Positions 12,145 through 24,694 of a DNA stretch of 64,000 bases are shown piece by piece. A program made the translations under genes and the position numbers. Source of the stretch: Vanilla planifolia (taxonomy: Eukaryota > Streptophyta > Magnoliopsida > Asparagales > Orchidaceae); NCBI GenBank assembly GCA_023846275.1, contig CM043868.1, forward strand, positions 7,273,653 through 7,337,652, read 5' to 3'. Every line of letters begins with the position of its first letter. Within the stretch, counting starts at the first letter, position 1. The notes under the pieces are model-generated. The model was not told where the DNA came from, searched no databases, and worked only from the letters and a program-made list of their open reading frames with translations.

Positions 12145-13134
12145 ATAGTTTCATTAAGAATTAATGATTTATTTTATGTTATTTCCTAAACCTTTACTTA
12201 GACTTAGCAACTTTGTGCATTTGCTTTTCTCTCCACATGCTTGATTGGTTGAAATACCAACCTTAATCTCCTCATTGCAAAGCTATCATGTAGTGGTTGG
12301 AGTGTTGCGGGGGAGAGGCAAAGCAGTTGGTCAAGTGACTCTCATGCCGCACAAATAATCCTGATTCTCCCTTTCTTATTGTTGTTAAACCCTAATTTGG
12401 GTTGTTGTTGAATTCTCAGCGAGTTGGTTGCATAGGAGTGAGGGTGAAATTGAGGAAAAGAGAGGCTAGCAAGGTCGATTTGAAGAATCTTGTTGGCAAG
12501 TCTCCTCGGGTTTCGTGCACATGAATAGTGTTTGTGGGAGAAGAAGGTGGAGTTGGGAGTGAAAATAGGGGTTTGTGAAGAGAGAATATGAGGAGAAATA
12601 AAATAGCTATGGAAACTAAGGAGAGAAAAACAAGGGAATGAGATTCATGTGTGAAATGCAAAGTGGAATAGAATTGTCAAATATTATATTAATCTTAGTA
12701 GAGTTAATATATGAAAATTTTAATAAAATTAAGCAATATACTATCTATATAATTACATGATAAAAAAGACAGAAGAAGGGGCTGAATTCAGAATCTTCTT
12801 TCAAAGTCGCATCTAACATTTGTTTATGTATTTGTTTGATGTATTGAATAAATTATAGTATAGTGTTGTGTGAACATGATGGTTGTAGTATTGATGTACT
12901 ATTGAGTGTTAACATGATTTAGAATGTATATGTTGCTCTAGCCTTTTATAGAGATTGTAGCACTTTTGTAGCACATATGTGTGTACTAATGATAGCATGG
13001 CTTAGATATTTCATGATAAGCATGATATGTTGTGCTAATTAATAAGTACACAAGGTTACATAAACAGTTAAAGACTTGCATTAAGAGAAACATTTCTAGT
13101 CATGAGGCATGCAAGTAAAATAATAAGAAAAATG
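12145..13134. other. Gene-free stretch with one short unassigned frame
   Basis: 12300-12650 is less AT-rich than its surroundings. On the minus strand (12661-12416) an 81-residue frame begins with a hydrophobic leader-like segment (LVFLSLVSIAILFLLIF) and a proline/serine stretch. It matches no family I know, and no promoter or homology supports expression. I list it here and do not call it a gene. Confidence 0.3.
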
Positions 13135-13450
13135 TTATTGTTTTTGTGAGAAAATGTGTGAAACTCTATGAGACAAATTGTCTTGTCTATGTGAGGGAAT
13201 TTATGAAACTTTATAAGACAATGGTAGCTTGGTCTATTCAGGGGTTGAGAATCTTATAGGATGAAAAGTGTTTGTCTATGTGAGGAGTTGTGTTTTCTCA
13301 TGTGATAGAATTTGGCTTGTCTATGTAAGGGTTATGGATTCTTATGAGATAGAAAAGTGGCTCATTTATGTAAGGACTTGTAGATTCCTGTCAAACAGAA
13401 AGGCAACTTGTCAATGTGAGGGAATGGGATACATCTCGTGTGGAGAAAAA
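13135..13450 (+). repeat. Degenerate ~45-bp tandem repeat, about 7 units
   Basis: The core CTTGTCTATGTGAGG recurs near 13184, 13232, 13274, 13319, 13363 and 13410, with a weaker first unit near 13140. Spacing is 42-48 bp. Each unit also carries a variant of TTATGAGATAGAAAAGTGG. Units have diverged by substitution. Because the spacing is close to a multiple of three, a short open frame (13268-13462) runs through several units with repeated YVR residues. I treat that as a by-product. Confidence 0.7.
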
Positions 13451-14639
13451 GTGTTTCATTAACATCAAAGGAAATAAGAAAGATTTCCAAAAGTGATAAC
13501 TAAATAAGAAAGAGAAATGAAAATGAGCAATGAACATGTGATATTGGTATGTGCATGATAGTATTACAGGTATAGATGATTTTGTTAAATCACAAACTTG
13601 CATATGTTGTGACCCAATATTGTTTTTCTTCTCATAGTTATGCTTATGATATTTTATTTATTGAGTCTATGATAGTGTCCTAGCCTAGTTTTTGACAATC
13701 ATTAGTTGTATATTTATAGTAGATTGAATTCTGGACACTTAGAGGTTGGGGTGAAATACTTATTATTCACAAGCAGTAATAAATGTGCTCAGATATTTAT
13801 CATTGCTAATTCCTTGGTTTGAAGGTTCGAAGTGCTTGTTTATCACATAAAATTTCATTCCATGAGATTCTCTTAAATTTTGGCAATGTAAGACATGCAT
13901 TAGAAATGATTTGGTCTGGTACTCCTTTCATGTGTAAAGTCCTTGATGTTAGTTGAACTCTTTACTTGCTTGGCTTGCCATTTCACTAAGGAACATCTCT
14001 TTTTTGAGTTTATTTTTTCAATATACTTATAACATGATGCATGTTTCTCTTATTAGGGAAGATGCACTCAAAAAAGGAATAGAAGAATGATACACTTTTT
14101 ATATCTAGATTAGAAAGCCTTTACTCTTTTTTAGAGGAGCTAAGTACACCATAAAAGAATCACCATGTTCCAAAATTTTCATATCTTTCCTTTTTCTAAC
14201 AAAGAATTTCAGTTCAATTTTTTTGGAAGGAAGTCAATTCAGAATTGTCATTCATGAAATTGAACTTAATCTATGGTCGAGTGAGCCATATTTATTGAGG
14301 GGTTAATTTTCAATGGAAAAAGCAGCTTCCCTCCAAAAATTTGCTTGAGATCCATTGGAGAGCAAGAATGTTTCCAAGGTAAGGTGCTCTTCACATTAGC
14401 GAGGATTAAAGTGTTTTGTGTTCAACTATTTCTTCTTTCAGTGAGATTGGCCCTAATCACATCTTCTAAACTCATTAGTGTGGATTCTATATAATTGTTT
14501 GATTTATAATTGGTTAACATGTGTAGTGTGGCACAAATATGCTACGTTTTTTAATCCTTCTATTTTCTTAAGTGCTTAAGGAATAAATAATTATCTTAAA
14601 ATTAAAATGTAGTACTTGAATACAAGTGTATATGTGGGT
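13451..14639. other. Gene-free AT-rich DNA
   Basis: No recognisable protein, tandem repeat or matched dispersed repeat. Confidence 0.4.
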
Positions 14640-15055
14640 TTGGAGACTATCATGGGTAGTTTTGTTTAAATTAGATTATCTTAGGTAATCTTCATGAAAC
14701 CCCAAATGGTCACATACTAGTAGAAGTTACCACTTATATACTTTTATTGAATTTCGGCTACCATTTGACCACAATATTGAGTAATCAACAAATTACAAAT
14801 GGATAGTGCTTGCTACGCTTGGCAGTTTGTTGATCACCCTAAAGCACCCAAGTGGTTTAGACATTGTTGTGAGTGGTTTTTCTCCAACTTAGACTACCGT
14901 AGATGATCTGCATGTAATCCCAAATGGTCACATACTAGTAGAAGTTGCCAGGCCACTATTTGACCACAATACTAAGTGACCCTTACACTACTCTAGATGA
15001 GTAGTACTTGCTACACTTAATAATTTGTTGATCACCCTAGATGATTAGGGCTAGA
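14640..15055 (+). repeat. Diverged ~200-220-bp tandem duplication
   Basis: Two successive units share CAAATGGTCACATACTAGTA (14703 and 14921), a TTTGACCACAATA clause, TAGT(G/A)CTTGCTAC and TTTGTTGATCACCCTA (14826 and 15024). The offset shrinks from 218 to 198 bp, so indels have accumulated. Origin unknown. Confidence 0.7.
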
Positions 15056-15060
15056 AAAAT

Positions 15061-16060
15061 TCATTGTTTCTTGTTTTTTAAGCATTGTATGTTTCTAGAG
15101 CTAAAGGCCTCATGTTCGTCTCCTTTGTACTGTAGCCATCGTCAATTATACTTGCATTGTCCATCAAAATTCTCTATGGAATTTATTGATGAATACATTT
15201 AAAAGGGATATTTGCAAGGATCTTATTGTGGTGTGCTATATGTCAAACATTGTATGAGTATGTATTAAGTGATGTTTACTTAATGTATTCTAGCTTCCTC
15301 CTTTCTATGCTTAAATTGAAGTGAAAGCCTTACAAAAATTGTATGCAATCTTCATGCTTGTATTTGTGACATTAAATTTTGTCAAAACTTGATGAGCTTA
15401 TGCTTATTGAAGTCCATATATCCTACTTTCCATAATAGGCTCGTGGTCATTCCACCATTTCAAAGCCTTGAAGTTGGGAGAAAATTCTATTAGCCCAAAG
15501 TTTAATTGCAATTCTTTTTCTAGAGCCTTTAAGCACATGAACGTAATATCAAACATGTTCCAAATCTCATGAAGTTCTTCATTTTGATCCTTCATGTCAT
15601 TTGTAAAAAGTTTTATATGCAGATATTGGGGATAATGCATACGTCAACATCTACTGTGCATGGCTCAAACTTGCTAAAACTTCTGGTTTCGTTGACTCTC
15701 ATTTCAACTAGTTTGAGTTTGATCCTGCCTTTTCATGATTTCTATGGCTAAATGTTATCATAGCATGTTAGTCACTATTTGTAGAAATCTATTCCTATTC
15801 ATGAGCTAAGCAAGTCCAAGCCTTCCATGTACTATATGTTTCTTCTAATGCCTGCTGTATCCACACCTATTATATATTTCACTACAATTTTTCAAGAATC
15901 AAGTCCACTTTCTCGTTAAAAAAATTTGGAATTGTATATCTTTATTCTGGTGACATTTCTTCCATCATTGTTGTGGCCTTCTTAATGTACATCTGCATTC
16001 ATTACCACAATGCTATAGTGGATGCTTGCACGAGCTAAAGGCGTGATTGTTTCATTGGGA
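15061..16060. other. Gene-free stretch with a weak transposase-like fragment
   Basis: On the minus strand at 15640-15404 a 78-residue frame contains NFKALKWWNDHEPI. This faintly recalls the LxWW motif of hAT transposase dimerisation regions, but nothing around it supports a transposase. The assignment is weak. The rest is featureless. Confidence 0.2.
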
Positions 16061-16590
16061 GGGATTGTTTGGTTTGTCGTAAGTGAAAGTGAGAAGTAGA
16101 AAATAAGGTAAATCACTTCTTGAGTTTATTTTTTGTTCTCATTAGTGTAGTAAGCACTTTGTTTCATGTAAATGTTACTTTTTTCACTTTCTTCTCTTCA
16201 AATAAAATTGTTGATCCCACCATTGATTTGTCATCCTTCACCTTGGCATCCTCGTCCCTCCCTTAGCTGCAATTTTCCATTGCGATCCACAGCGCGGCAG
16301 CGGGCTTTAGAGGCGGAGGGCGGAGGGTGCAGAATGTCCAGTGCCAAGTATTTGATGGCAGTGGTTGGTTATAGACAGAGACTGAAATATAGGCAACATA
16401 GCAATAGGTCAACCAAATGATATGTTGTTCTCACTTCTCCTTACCTTTCATCTCAACCAAATGATATACTCAAAAAGTATCACTTTCTCAATAGGTGGCT
16501 AAACGACACATTAAAAAGTAACTTACTGATTTTTTTTTTTAGAAATGAAATTTATGCTTCTCCACCACTTATGTCAAAACAAACAGAACC
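16061..16590. mobile_element. MITE-like DNA transposon with GC-rich centre
   Basis: The left end GGGATTGTTTGGTTTGTCGT...AAGTG...GAGAAG is matched by the reverse complement of the right end, GGTTCTGTTTGTTTTGACAT...AAGTGG...GAGAAG. This gives imperfect terminal inverted repeats of about 35-50 bp around a 530-bp element. The centre (about 16215-16335) is unusually GC-rich (GCGCGGCAGCGGGC) and could be captured host sequence. No transposase is encoded and I cannot find a clean target-site duplication, so the superfamily is undecided. Confidence 0.5.
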
Positions 16591-16639
16591 TAAGTAAAAG
16601 TTGAGAAGTAGAAAATAAAATAAGTTGCTTTACAAGTGT

Positions 16640-17026
16640 TTGGTTCACCTTAAGTTCATGTTTAGTTCTTCATGAATGGGAGCAATATTAATTGATAAAA
16701 TGACTGAAGTCATTTGCAACCTTTTGTTCCTTGGATGTGAAAGGAGAGCTGCAACGTTGAGCGTTGCTTGTCGATCAATTGCCTATTGACCTTTGCCTTG
16801 TGGCAAAAAGCATGTAGTGGGTGACTTGTATGTGATTAAGCCGATGGACCCACCAAATGAAATCTTGTGTTCTTACTTTTTTTTTTCATTTGAATAAACT
16901 AAATGATATATTATAAGAAGTGGCACTCTACTGGATACCAAACAACATTTTGAGAATTGACTTCTTGAATCCCACTTTGGGAAGTGGAAGTCTAACTTTA
17001 CCAACTACGATGAAACAAATTGGCCC
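16640..17026. mobile_element. Second MITE-like element
   Basis: The left end TGTTTGGTTCACCTTAAGTTC pairs imperfectly with the reverse complement of the right end, GGGCCAATTTGTTTCATCGTAGTTGG. Both resemble the ends of the preceding element. Between the two elements (16595-16638) a piece with TTGAGAAGTAGAAAATAA repeats the left subterminal region of the first one. Boundaries are tentative. Confidence 0.3.
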
Positions 17027-17030
17027 TTAA

Positions 17031-20000
17031 ATGCAATCAAGCATCTATGGCTAAGGCGATTTTGTTAACATTATAATATGCTTGATTGAATTGAATTTAT
17101 ATAGATAATTAGTTGATCTTAGTTTGTATTTTTTACTACCGTAGCTATCTATTATTTAATTAAACACCTTTTTGGTTAGATTTAACTTGATGCTTTTTGA
17201 ATGTGAATTCTCCTTAGCTGGATTATCCATATTGGTTTCTTGACCATAAAAGAACTTACAGTTTACGTGCATAATCAAAATCTATGTAACAGTGTGTAAA
17301 TTGCAAAGGTAGTTATTAAGCTTAAAAGCGATCTGCTTCAAATTATTGAAGATTCATAACATTCATGACAAGATTAATAATTTTAAGTTGCCATAGCAGT
17401 GAAACATTAGATGACCCAGAAACAACACATTCATTTCGAGTTTAGAAAATAGGCAACAGGAAAAACCATACAGTCTATGAATTTAAATTGCAGGCCATAG
17501 TTTATTAGACAACAGTACATTGCGCACTTGCTTACAAAGATGGAATTGTCAAGATATGTTTAGGATCCCTTGGTTGCAAAGCAACCTGCGTTGATTAATC
17601 TTTTCCTGTTGTATGACAAGTGATATTTTCCCAACAATATATTTACGTGAATTTGTTTAGTGTGCAATACAATGTAACAAAGAGTTACAAATGGGAGGGA
17701 TGTTTTGGTTTTTTATATGATTAAGAAGTGTAGACCTACTACCACACAAAAACATTGGAAGTAAACTGTCAAATATAGCTCAAATTTAGCTGTTCTACAA
17801 AGAGCTTGAGAAAATAATAGGGTATAGTAGAGCAAATTTAAGGATCACATATGCAGCAATTGATTTTACTTGCTGATCCTTTTTTCTTGTGCAAAATTCC
17901 CAAGCTGTATAGAGTCATGCATGTTAATGTATGAAGCCTTACACAGGAGAAGATTGATATAGAATGAACAGAAAAATGTCCGTATGATAATTATTGTTAT
18001 ATATAATGTTGTTGGCGTGTTGAAACTACTTGTATTTCTGGATAATAACACATAATATTATGGCCAAATGAAAAAACTTGTAGAAATATTGAGGCAAGCC
18101 GTTATTATGAGTGAGCATAAAAAGTTATAGACACATTGAAACAACTTGTAATTATGAATGAACAATTGGTAATGTGCACAAATGGGTGTATAATGAAGGG
18201 TGTAATTTTACTGAAGTTGTTAGGTAATATTTTAAGGTACAAATTTTTACTGGAATGTATTCTATAACACTATTGTGGCTAGTTGTGGTGCAGACCTGTA
18301 TAATTTCGATAGATGTGACTTATCAGTGAATTATGTGGAGGCATGAATACTGGAACCTTTTGGATACTCATGTTAAGAAGATAGTTGAAGATAAGCTCCC
18401 AATCAAAGAAGTGTATGATTTGTTCAAGAACTTAAATTCTTCTTCTGTCCTCATTTTGAAATTACTATGTATAGTTTTCTAAGGTTTGTCATTTATTACA
18501 ATTAGAGTAAAGCTTTGGAAAAAGCTTATAACCAGTTTCAGTAAAGATCTTCTAAATTATATTTTAGCTTTCTTAGAGTTTTTGAGTCTTTATATAAATA
18601 CTTATATTCTTTAATCATCATATGATTTTTTCTTTATAAAGGTTTCGCTCTATCTTTCTCTTTAATCTCTTATTGAATATTTCATTGTTTTGGTTGAGAT
18701 TGGTTTAGTCTCAAAAGGGATGTGTTGCATTCCGAAAAAATGTGAATAATGGTGATGAAGCAATAGTTTATTAGATAAAGTGAAGGGATGAATTGGGGAT
18801 TCCAATATTGCCTTCGAGTTGAAACTTGGAATTCCAAGCACTTCATGAGTATCAAATGTAAAGCTTCATTGATTAAACTTTGAAACGTCGCAACATAAGG
18901 AAAAGAGATGAAGATACCTTGTACATATTAGATTGGACTCACACATGCTTATGACTCAAATGATAACTAAACTAAGAAGAAAAGGAAAACTGAAGCATAT
19001 TAACAATGGTTGGAACAAATTATCACATTTGTACCATCATGATTAGTCCAACTTATGTTGGCTAGCTACCAAAAACATGGATGAGAATATAAGATATGTT
19101 CCATTAACTCTTATTTGATTTTAGTGAAATATACTATCATTTGATTGTCATCATAAGTCATATGTGTGATTTTTAAAACATCGAAAGAGTGCTTATTTTT
19201 TGGCATCTATATTGTTGTTGCACCATTTAAATAGCAGAATGACAGAAAACAATATCGCCTTTACAAGATAGTGAAGACTTCGGGATTCAAGTTTTTGCTC
19301 CTTCTAGTGATCGTATACTCAACCCTCCTTATCTAATAGGCAATGTCAACATGCCCCATGGATCACTTAAGCTTTCTATACAATCATGCCCCATGTGCAC
19401 TACGACATAATTGTTGTAGCTAATCCTTATGTCTAAATATTATCAGTACTAGTTTATGACATGCAATGTCTGTCGATGAGATGTTTGCATGTATGGGTAT
19501 CTTAGGGATGGGCATATGGGCATGATTTGTTCTGTGACATGTTTCTTGTACATGGATGTTTTATTTTCTTGACTCTTGATGAAACTAAAGGATTCTATTG
19601 AATGCCACTTTATCAAGGATTATTTATTTTCCAAAGAATAGATGAAATGTATGCATTTTTTATGTAGATTAGAACTTAATTGATGTTATATCTCTACCCA
19701 CTTCATTTTGTTTGAAAATTGAGAAATTTAAGTGAAGTAATAATTTAATTGTCCTTCCATGATATTTAAGGACTTTTTGGTTGTATTGTTTGAATATTAA
19801 TGTTATCTAGATATCCATAGTATCATGATTTTAATGTTATCTTAATGTTCTTAGTCATTTGTTTTTGTTTGGTTTAATGTAATTTGTAGTTTTGTTATAA
19901 GAGAGATACTCGATATTTAAATGTGTTTCAAAATAGTGCCATTCTGATGTGATATTGTCTCTAACTTCTTAAAAGGTGATTCATGTAATAATCTCATAAT

Positions 20001-21600
20001 GCAATAGAAATGGTTGTCAATTTATAATTTTTGTCAACATCTTCGTATGTTGTCACTTGCTATAGGTTTTTTAATGTGAAGTTTAGGTTTATGCATTTAC
20101 GAGTGACCTGAGCCAAAAGGCTGTGGGAGAATGTGTTAGGTGAGTTATCTCTTAATATGGAGTGTTAAGTTAAAGATAATTAGGGTTTAAGGTTTAGGTG
20201 ATGCAACCCAAATCAATAATACCTTATGTTAACAGATCAAAGTATGGGGGTCATATAAAAAATAATTTTGCGTAGGAAAGCGTGAAAAAAAAAAATTGAA
20301 AACCAATGAGATTAACAAAAAAAGATGAATGTGAAATAAAAATATATTGACAAATTGATGAAATAAAAGGGGCAGACATAGATTTGTTTGAAGTTCTTCG
20401 TATCACTCTTTGAATTTTTTTTTCAACACTTATACATTATCTATAATTCTTCGTCTAACTCGCCTTCATCCATGGACGAAGTATCTCATATTACATCATG
20501 ATGTTTATGTATATAAATTTTAGGTAGTTAATTTGGTCTAGCCAAATGAAGCTAAACAAAAAATGCAAAAATTTATGATTGAAGATAATATAATTTGTCA
20601 TCATGTTTGTTCCTTTTCTTATAAAACAAAACTTATATTTATTATTGAAAATGGTTTCATTATTACCTTATATTAAATGAATATAAAAATAAGTTAATGC
20701 AAAATTTCAAAACAACATAGTCAAAAGAATAAACTCTCACACTCAAACAATACGAGTTGACCTATGTCATGTGAATTACATACATGTATATAGAATGTAT
20801 CAACCATTATGTGCTCATGAAAACTCTTTGTGGGGATTTATATTTGTGCTTAGTTACACGCCTATGAAATAAGACGAGGATGAGTCTACCATGACTTAGT
20901 AGGAAACTCCATTTATCATTAAAAATACATGGTACAATAGGATCCAACAAGCATGTGAATCTTGTGATTTGATACTAATAAAATTAATATGAGCATGTAA
21001 CATTTGATATGCTTGGAATAAATAAGTGTTTGTGTGTTATTGGTTGTTTTTTTTAACCATGGTGTTCTATTATGTCATCTTATGGAGTTTCACTTTCTAG
21101 GTTTACCTCTCTATAGTTATATTATAGTCATGATTGTGCCAAATCACAATTGGTTCTCAAATCACACAACCAATAGAAGCACTAGCTTGGGCCTCTCTTA
21201 GATGGAGTTGTATTGGGCATTGTTGTCCAAATAGATCCATTTATAAGAGAAACATATTTTATTTTTATTTATATTTTAGTCAATAAATGTAAAATAGTAT
21301 GTAATAATATTATATATGTTATAATTTAATTCAAAAAATTATTATTTCATTCTCTTCCACTTTGCACACTTTTTAATTTTCATGTTCTATTTTTTGTTTC
21401 TTTTTCTTAAAAAATGTTATTGTATTAATATTTTATCTTTTTTTAAATGAAACTTTATTGTATGTTGAAATGTTCAACTAGTATAATGTATTAAATGATA
21501 ATTGACCAAGCAGTAGAGATGCAATCTTGAACATCAGAATCTATGACCTCGAAATAGAAGTGAACAATGGAGTGAGGATGAAAGTGATAATACTTCCAAT
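17031..21600. other. Gene-free AT-rich stretch
   Basis: About 4.6 kb without a recognisable gene. One weak signal is at 20115-20145, where GGCTGTGGGAGAATGTGTTAGG resembles a retrotransposon polypurine tract followed by an LTR start (TGTTAGG). No coding remnant upstream confirms it. Short frames such as 17866-18051 (minus) show no family resemblance. Confidence 0.35.
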
Positions 21601-21604
21601 TTGA

Positions 21605-22140
21605 TCATCGTGTTAAGGTGCATTCACTAGCCATTAGCATGATTAAGCAATCTAGAGATCACCATACAAAAGATGAATATTGTATTCATATGATGTAAAA
21701 ATGACCATTGTACATCATCATGTTTGCCGTATCCATGATAGTGAATTAACGTATATATTTACGACACGTAGTCGTAGTAAAAGCATGACGTATTTGGACA
21801 AAGCTCTACTAGTACGAGATGAACTTGCAAAAAGTTGTAATGTGACTAATCTAAGGCGATGATTGTAGATCATAAAAGTGACTTAAGGGGTAGCCTATAA
21901 ATTGGCATTGTATGATGAACTAGCTTGTCTTGTATGTTTTTTATACAAATTTGGAAGAAGTGTATTGACCAATATTTGTTGGATTCGTTCACCAACTCAT
22001 ATTGCCCTAAAGACCACGTGAAGATAGTCCATCTAGTTGATTGTGAAGGCATTGATTAAGCAACTTTCTTTATAATCTTTGTATATATGTACTGGCATCT
22101 CTCTTCATCAAGCTTAATTAAGGTTTTGCAAATTTTAAGA
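21605..22140 (+). repeat. Left arm of a large inverted repeat
   Basis: The reverse complement of 26100-26585 aligns along this arm at roughly 70-75% by eye. Matching blocks include GATCAT(A/G)AAAGTGACTTAAGG, TTTGGAAGAAGTGT and CTCTTCATCAAGCTTAATTAA. The inner end of the arm is the best conserved. It is not coding in any consistent frame. The two arms flank a gypsy insertion. Confidence 0.65.
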
Positions 22141-22214
22141 ATTTGATGTGTATCAAGTATCTCAGAGTGAAGGAAATGTTAGATTATATAAAAAGCTCAC
22201 AACTCTAAATTTAT

Positions 22215-22910
22215 AATGAGTGATTTGTTTGCAACATGTTCTCATCCCAAGCCCTCGATAGCAAATCTTCTTTTTTGAGTTTTAACAGCTAAAGTGGAAG
22301 CATAAGAATGATAAGAAATTAATGTGAAGAAGATTTTTTTCACAAGAGGTTAAATTTTTCAAAAAATTTTCTTTCAAAGAATTCTAAATTTGAAAGTTTT
22401 GAATTATAGAGTTATGAGTCATCATTCTTGTCATTTTATATAGATGTTTGGATATAATATTTTATAATAAAAATATATCATATTTTAATTTCTAGCATGA
22501 CATGTGATTTTGACCAAAATAAAAAAAATTACTAATTTTGTTTTGTAATAACTTGTCCTTGTGTGCTCGTTGATTGCGACGACATGGTAAGTTAATATAC
22601 TATCCTCACACAGACCAAGTGCGTGATAGGGGTTGATAAAGGCTCACATGTAGCACACATGCACTCATCCCACTCAGTCTCTTCCCCCCAATGCATGCAG
22701 ACGTTTAGTGCATCACTCCCTACCACATCCCCAATTGCATCTTGGCACAGGGCACCTGACAAGCATACCCTCAAATGCACATGCAGTTAGCCACCTCGGG
22801 TGTACGATTCGTGTTGCTTGATGCTACTATAATAATTTTCATCGTTTTGTCTCCTAGATTTTTTTTCATAATTTTTGGGTTTAATGAATTTAGAATTGAG
22901 CTCCTAATTA
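22215..22910 (-). repeat. 3' LTR of gypsy-type element (R3 copy a)
   Basis: Direct-repeat partner of 24695-25465. Collinear blocks include AGCAAATCTT, CA(C/T)AAGAGG, TTTTAATTTCTA(G/A)(C/T)ATGACA, a GC-rich core full of GCATG/TGCAC words, and TTTTTGGGTTTAATGAAT..TAGAATTGAG at the right end. Orientation is set by the primer-binding site and gag of the same element, both reading on the minus strand. Diverged, so old. Confidence 0.65.
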
Positions 22911-24675
22911 TATGACCCTTCTTTTTTTGATTTGAGTTTCATTAAAGCTTTTTTTTAACTAATTCTTTACAAGATTTAGTCCTACTAACTTCTTTGAGAG
23001 GTTAAGGGCTTCTATCATTCTCATTTTGTAGTTTCTTTAACTTTATTACTAGTAACATATAACTATGATGGATGTTTATTATCCTCTTCATTTGGTCAAT
23101 ACCAATAATGTTTTTTATCAATGCTTCTTTATCTCGTGACAGAAGAAAATATTATCTATCATTCATAAATCGATACTATTGTACTCATTGATAATAAACG
23201 ACATCTCGATCCCATAAATATAGATTTTTAGCATAATTTAACAAATGTCTAGAGATACTACTTCATAGATAACCTCTTTAATGTAGACTTTCGTGATGAC
23301 AAACATCATCACCTTATATTATGTTTAACTATCACATTGATGTCCATATAAGTCCATCTTAAGGAATAGGGCCTTAGACGTAGTGTAGTTTTTAATTTTA
23401 ATCTTTTTTATGAAACTTTTTAATATTAGAGTTTTTTATTTCTAATGTCAATAATTATGTTAATAAGTTTTTTCTTTGTATTCTGATGGTGACGAGTTTT
23501 TTTGCTTTGTTTCATGAGAGATGTTTTTGAACTCATCATAAGTGATGAGCTTTCATCAACTTATTGAGGAGTTTCAAATACTTTTTTAGTCTTAGTTGTG
23601 ATCAATATTTTTTTCTTAAACTTATTTGAAAATAGTTTAAGATGCAATTTTTAATATTTTTATTGTATAAGTCTTATTTTCTTGCAATGATCGTAATATT
23701 TTTTATTTTCATGGATATGAGTATAGTTAGTTGTAGTCGTAATATATTTTGTCGAAAAATACTTTTTCTTTTACTGTCAATTTTTAGACTTAGACTTTCT
23801 ACTATTTTGTTTTTCTAGTTTTATCTCTTTATATTTATTCTTTTTTTAATAATTATTACAAATACATTCACTTGCTTTAAAGATTGAATTAAAAAAGAGA
23901 TAATTCAATAAAAATAAGAGTATAAATTTACAATATATTTTGATAATATTTACAACTCTTTAATAGGCATTTCCAAACTTACAACTTTTCATCAAAATTC
24001 TATGATATATTCCTACATTGTTTGTCTTTATTGGTGTCGTAGACTATCTTACTTTCTTCATCTCTTTATGTAATGCATTGGGTAAAATTTTTTTCTAATT
24101 AATTTCTTAAATTGACATCATGTCACTTTTACAACTACACCAATTCTTAAGTGTTCTACCAAGCTAATATCTAATTCTTCATTTTTAATTGAGCATATAT
24201 CACCTTATGTGTTGATAAATAATTATATAGAAAAAAATGTCTCTCGTTATTCTAACTAGCTATCTAATTTCTCTACATCTATTATACAATCATAAATTGA
24301 TAAATCAAGTATAGTTTTTACCTTGAAAGGATGTTATCGATTATTGTGCTTCAAAAGTTGAAATTTATGTCATCTTTATTTTTGTCTCTAATTATCTTTG
24401 GATTACTACTTAATATAGAATTTCTTTGATTTCGATTAATTTCTTCGAGCATATTATTTTTTCAATCCATCATAGGAAGGGATTGAGATTTTAACACCAT
24501 CTTCATTAGCACTTCTATTTCTTGGGTTAATAAAATTACATTTGTCTCTAGGCTTGATAGTAAAATAGTTGGCATATTTAGCTCGACTAAAGTTTTTCAA
24601 TATTTTGATTCTCTTTTGTGGCTTGCCCTTCAATTATGCTTTTTTTTTACTTTTTCCATGGATGTTTATTCAAAT
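22911..24675 (-). pseudogene. Gypsy interior with decayed gag, no visible pol
   Basis: Between the two LTRs only about 1.77 kb remains. On the minus strand, reading from the primer-binding site, broken frames keep gag wording. The clearest is AQLKMKN followed by LAWWNT (24200-24149), a hallmark of Ty3/gypsy gag (AxLKLxGxALxWW). Near 24060 there is a remnant of the following acidic/basic part. No protease, reverse transcriptase or integrase motif is recognisable. It is either a pol deletion derivative or a non-autonomous form. Multiple stops and frameshifts make it non-functional. Confidence 0.5.
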
Positions 24676-24690
24676 CACTCTGATACAAAA
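24676..24690 (-). other. Decayed primer-binding site of the R3 gypsy element
   Basis: CACTCTGATACAAAA read on the minus strand gives TTTTGTATCAGAGTG, close to the initiator-tRNA-Met site TGGTATCAGAGC. It abuts the right-hand LTR and thereby fixes the element's orientation. Confidence 0.45.
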
Positions 24691-24694
24691 AATA

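Noticed and set aside
12416..12661. Minus-strand 81-residue frame with a leader-like hydrophobic start (secreted peptide precursor?)
   Set aside because: No recognised peptide motif at the C-terminus, no cysteine pattern and no upstream promoter evidence.
13135..13450. CRISPR-like array
   Set aside because: Units are degenerate with no constant repeat and variable spacer pattern, and the genome is a plant.
15404..15640. Possible hAT transposase C-terminal fragment
   Set aside because: Only one short LKWW-like motif. The expected neighbouring motifs are absent, so it was kept only as a remark in the regional entry.
20110..20260. Polypurine tract followed by a copia LTR start
   Set aside because: The purine run GGCTGTGGGAGAATG and TGTTAGG are suggestive, but no pol remnant lies upstream and no partner LTR was found.
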